A stretch of DNA of 64,000 nucleotides from Nymphaea colorata (taxonomy: Eukaryota; Streptophyta; Magnoliopsida; Nymphaeales; Nymphaeaceae). Position numbers and translations under genes: made by a program. Positions 62,522-64,000 of the stretch are shown here, one piece after another. Where the stretch lies: positions 31,343,934-31,407,933 of the forward strand of contig NC_045138.2 in NCBI RefSeq assembly GCF_008831285.2. Reading direction: 5' to 3'. The notes below the pieces were generated by a model. That model was not told the DNA's origin. It was given only the letters and a program-made list of their open reading frames with translations, and ran no database searches. Numbering within the stretch: position 1 is the stretch's first letter; every line of letters begins with the position of its first letter.

Positions 62522-64000
62522 AGACATGGATGAGTGTATGGTCCAAAATGGATGTGGCTCTGTTGTCTCTGGTTCTTCCACCCCTCCATTTTCTGGTGTT
62601 TGAGATGGACTTTTCACTTGTTGTGCAGAAACATCCTTCAACCTTCAACATTCTTTTAATGTTTTTGTAAAAAAAACAAATGAGTTCTTTAAAATTTTTC
62701 ATTTTATGGAATATTTAATGCTGCTATATGGGTCGTTATATTATAAGTTGCAAAGTAATATAATATATTATTTTTCAAAGTTGATGCAGGTCAATCCACA
62801 CGAGGTATCATAAGAGAATCCAATCTTTACAACATTGTTTTGGACAGAAGAACTCGTGTCTGTTAATTTTTTTCTACAATCTTCACTTTGGTGACAACTG
62901 CTAGACAAATGTTTAGCCCTCAATTTCGTCGGTCGTCATATGTGAAATTTTAAATTCTTGCATATTGTTTTTTCCATGTAAGAAAATGTTCTTCACTTTC
63001 CAAAAGAACAGAAAAAAAATATCATCACTAACTTCATTCATTTGACAAAAATGTTAACATAAATTATGAGAATGTGGTAAAGGTAGGCCTTAACGAAAGT
63101 GAGCCACGTTTTCGGCACGTAGCAAAAACCAAAGTCCTCTTATCACCCTCAAGCTTTTTACTCGTGTGGTAAATTACTTATGAAATTGCCGGATTCCTAC
63201 TTTTCCCTATTTCGCAAATCACAGGAAATTAGAATATGTGAAACTGCACGAAAGCCTGCTGATTATAAGGGTGTAAAAAAACAATGGTTATTCTGCAATT
63301 ATAGAAAGCATTCGGGTTCGAAAGGAAATTTGGCTGAAATGGCCGGCTATAGATGCTTTCACATTTTCAGATCTCTTTGGCTTTTATAGTTTTATGTTGA
63401 CCGGTGGCGACTAACCATGAGTATTGAGCCTCATACTTGTCGGGTACTCAGTAGTTTATATATAATATCATTATAATATCATTTTATAATTTTTTACATA
63501 TAACTATATATATCATTATAATTAAATATATTTATATTATTTTATATTTAAATATTATTTTTTAACGTTAATCAGTGTCGGCCCAAGCAGAGCTTGGGTT
63601 CTGGCTAGCCTGGCTGATTCTGGGCCACTGTCATGAGCTGCAGCCTGACCCGAGCTCAACTTTTCATCGGGCAGGCCCCATGCCCAATCTTAATGGTGAC
63701 TTAGACACAAGTGGTTAAATAAGTGTCTTTTCATCAATGCGAGCAAGAGAAATATTTAATCTTATAATTTTTTCTTATTTGAGTGCTCTCAATCTCAAGA
63801 TACCAAGTTTACTTTCAATGCATCGAGATAACGCTTCCACTATATTTCATCAACTTATATTTAAGTATCCTCCCTTTGCAATATAAAAAGTTGACTAGAG
63901 CTTAAAATGGTGAGTACTCTTCACATCCTTTGTGATTGTCTTTTGAGAATTATGGAAGCTTTCTTTTATCCCTTATGAGAGATTAGAACTTAGAAAATTT
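62522..64000. other. Right-hand spacer
   Basis: No gene recognised. At about 63400-63700 an AT-rich tract is flanked by GTCGGGTACTCAG and by GGCTAGCCTGGC/CATCGGGCAGGCCCCATG words. This layout is like that at 49670-49940 and suggests another dispersed repeat family. Confidence 0.4.

Noticed and set aside
1-64000. LTR retrotransposon or LINE coding domains, CRISPR arrays, rRNA genes, biosynthetic cluster
   Set aside because: No reverse transcriptase, integrase or protease motif, no spaced direct repeats, no rRNA block, and the six genes belong to unrelated processes.

Overview
The window is nuclear DNA of a flowering plant. The genes are interrupted by GT-AG introns of plant type, the spacers are AT-rich and full of microsatellites and short non-autonomous repeats, and every recognisable protein has a plant-specific or plant-typical form. 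The lineage cannot be fixed from the sequence alone. I found no rRNA, CRISPR array, organellar block, virus or coding-capable retrotransposon.

Layout. (1) Positions 1-583, plus: the 3' part of a GPI-anchored lipid-transfer-protein gene cut by the window edge. (2) About 0.6-8.8 kb: gene-poor spacer with short repeats and a G-box-rich patch near 2.1-2.5 kb. (3) 10063-12286, plus: an FLZ zinc-finger gene with a long 5'UTR intron. (4) 14605-18849, plus: MFP1, a thylakoid-associated coiled-coil protein, seven exons. (5) 22992-28271, plus: SYS1, a Golgi membrane trafficking protein, whose last coding exon holds only 8 coding bases. (6) 31477-38033, minus: a group 3 sulfate-transporter-family gene (closest to SULTR3;3 from memory), 13 exons, 666 codons plus stop, convergent with SYS1. 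(7) 38.2-61.8 kb: a repeat-rich desert. It holds a second, decayed copy of the 37.4-42.5 kb region at 50.2-54.0 kb, including a stray copy of transporter exon 2 inside an inverted duplication. (8) 61826-62461, minus: an intronless plastid-targeted membrane protein with a bacterial-PH-like domain, followed by spacer to the end.

The genes have separate roles: cell-surface lipid binding, SnRK1-linked zinc finger, plastid membrane and nucleoid organisation, Golgi trafficking, anion transport, and a plastid membrane protein. They do not form a pathway or biosynthetic cluster. I rebuilt the gene models by matching protein families and checking splice sites and phase across every junction, and all five complete models close in frame. 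I see no convincing undescribed system. The most notable signals are the rearranged transporter pseudo-exon, the symmetric small cassette exons of MFP1, and several local families of short repeats.
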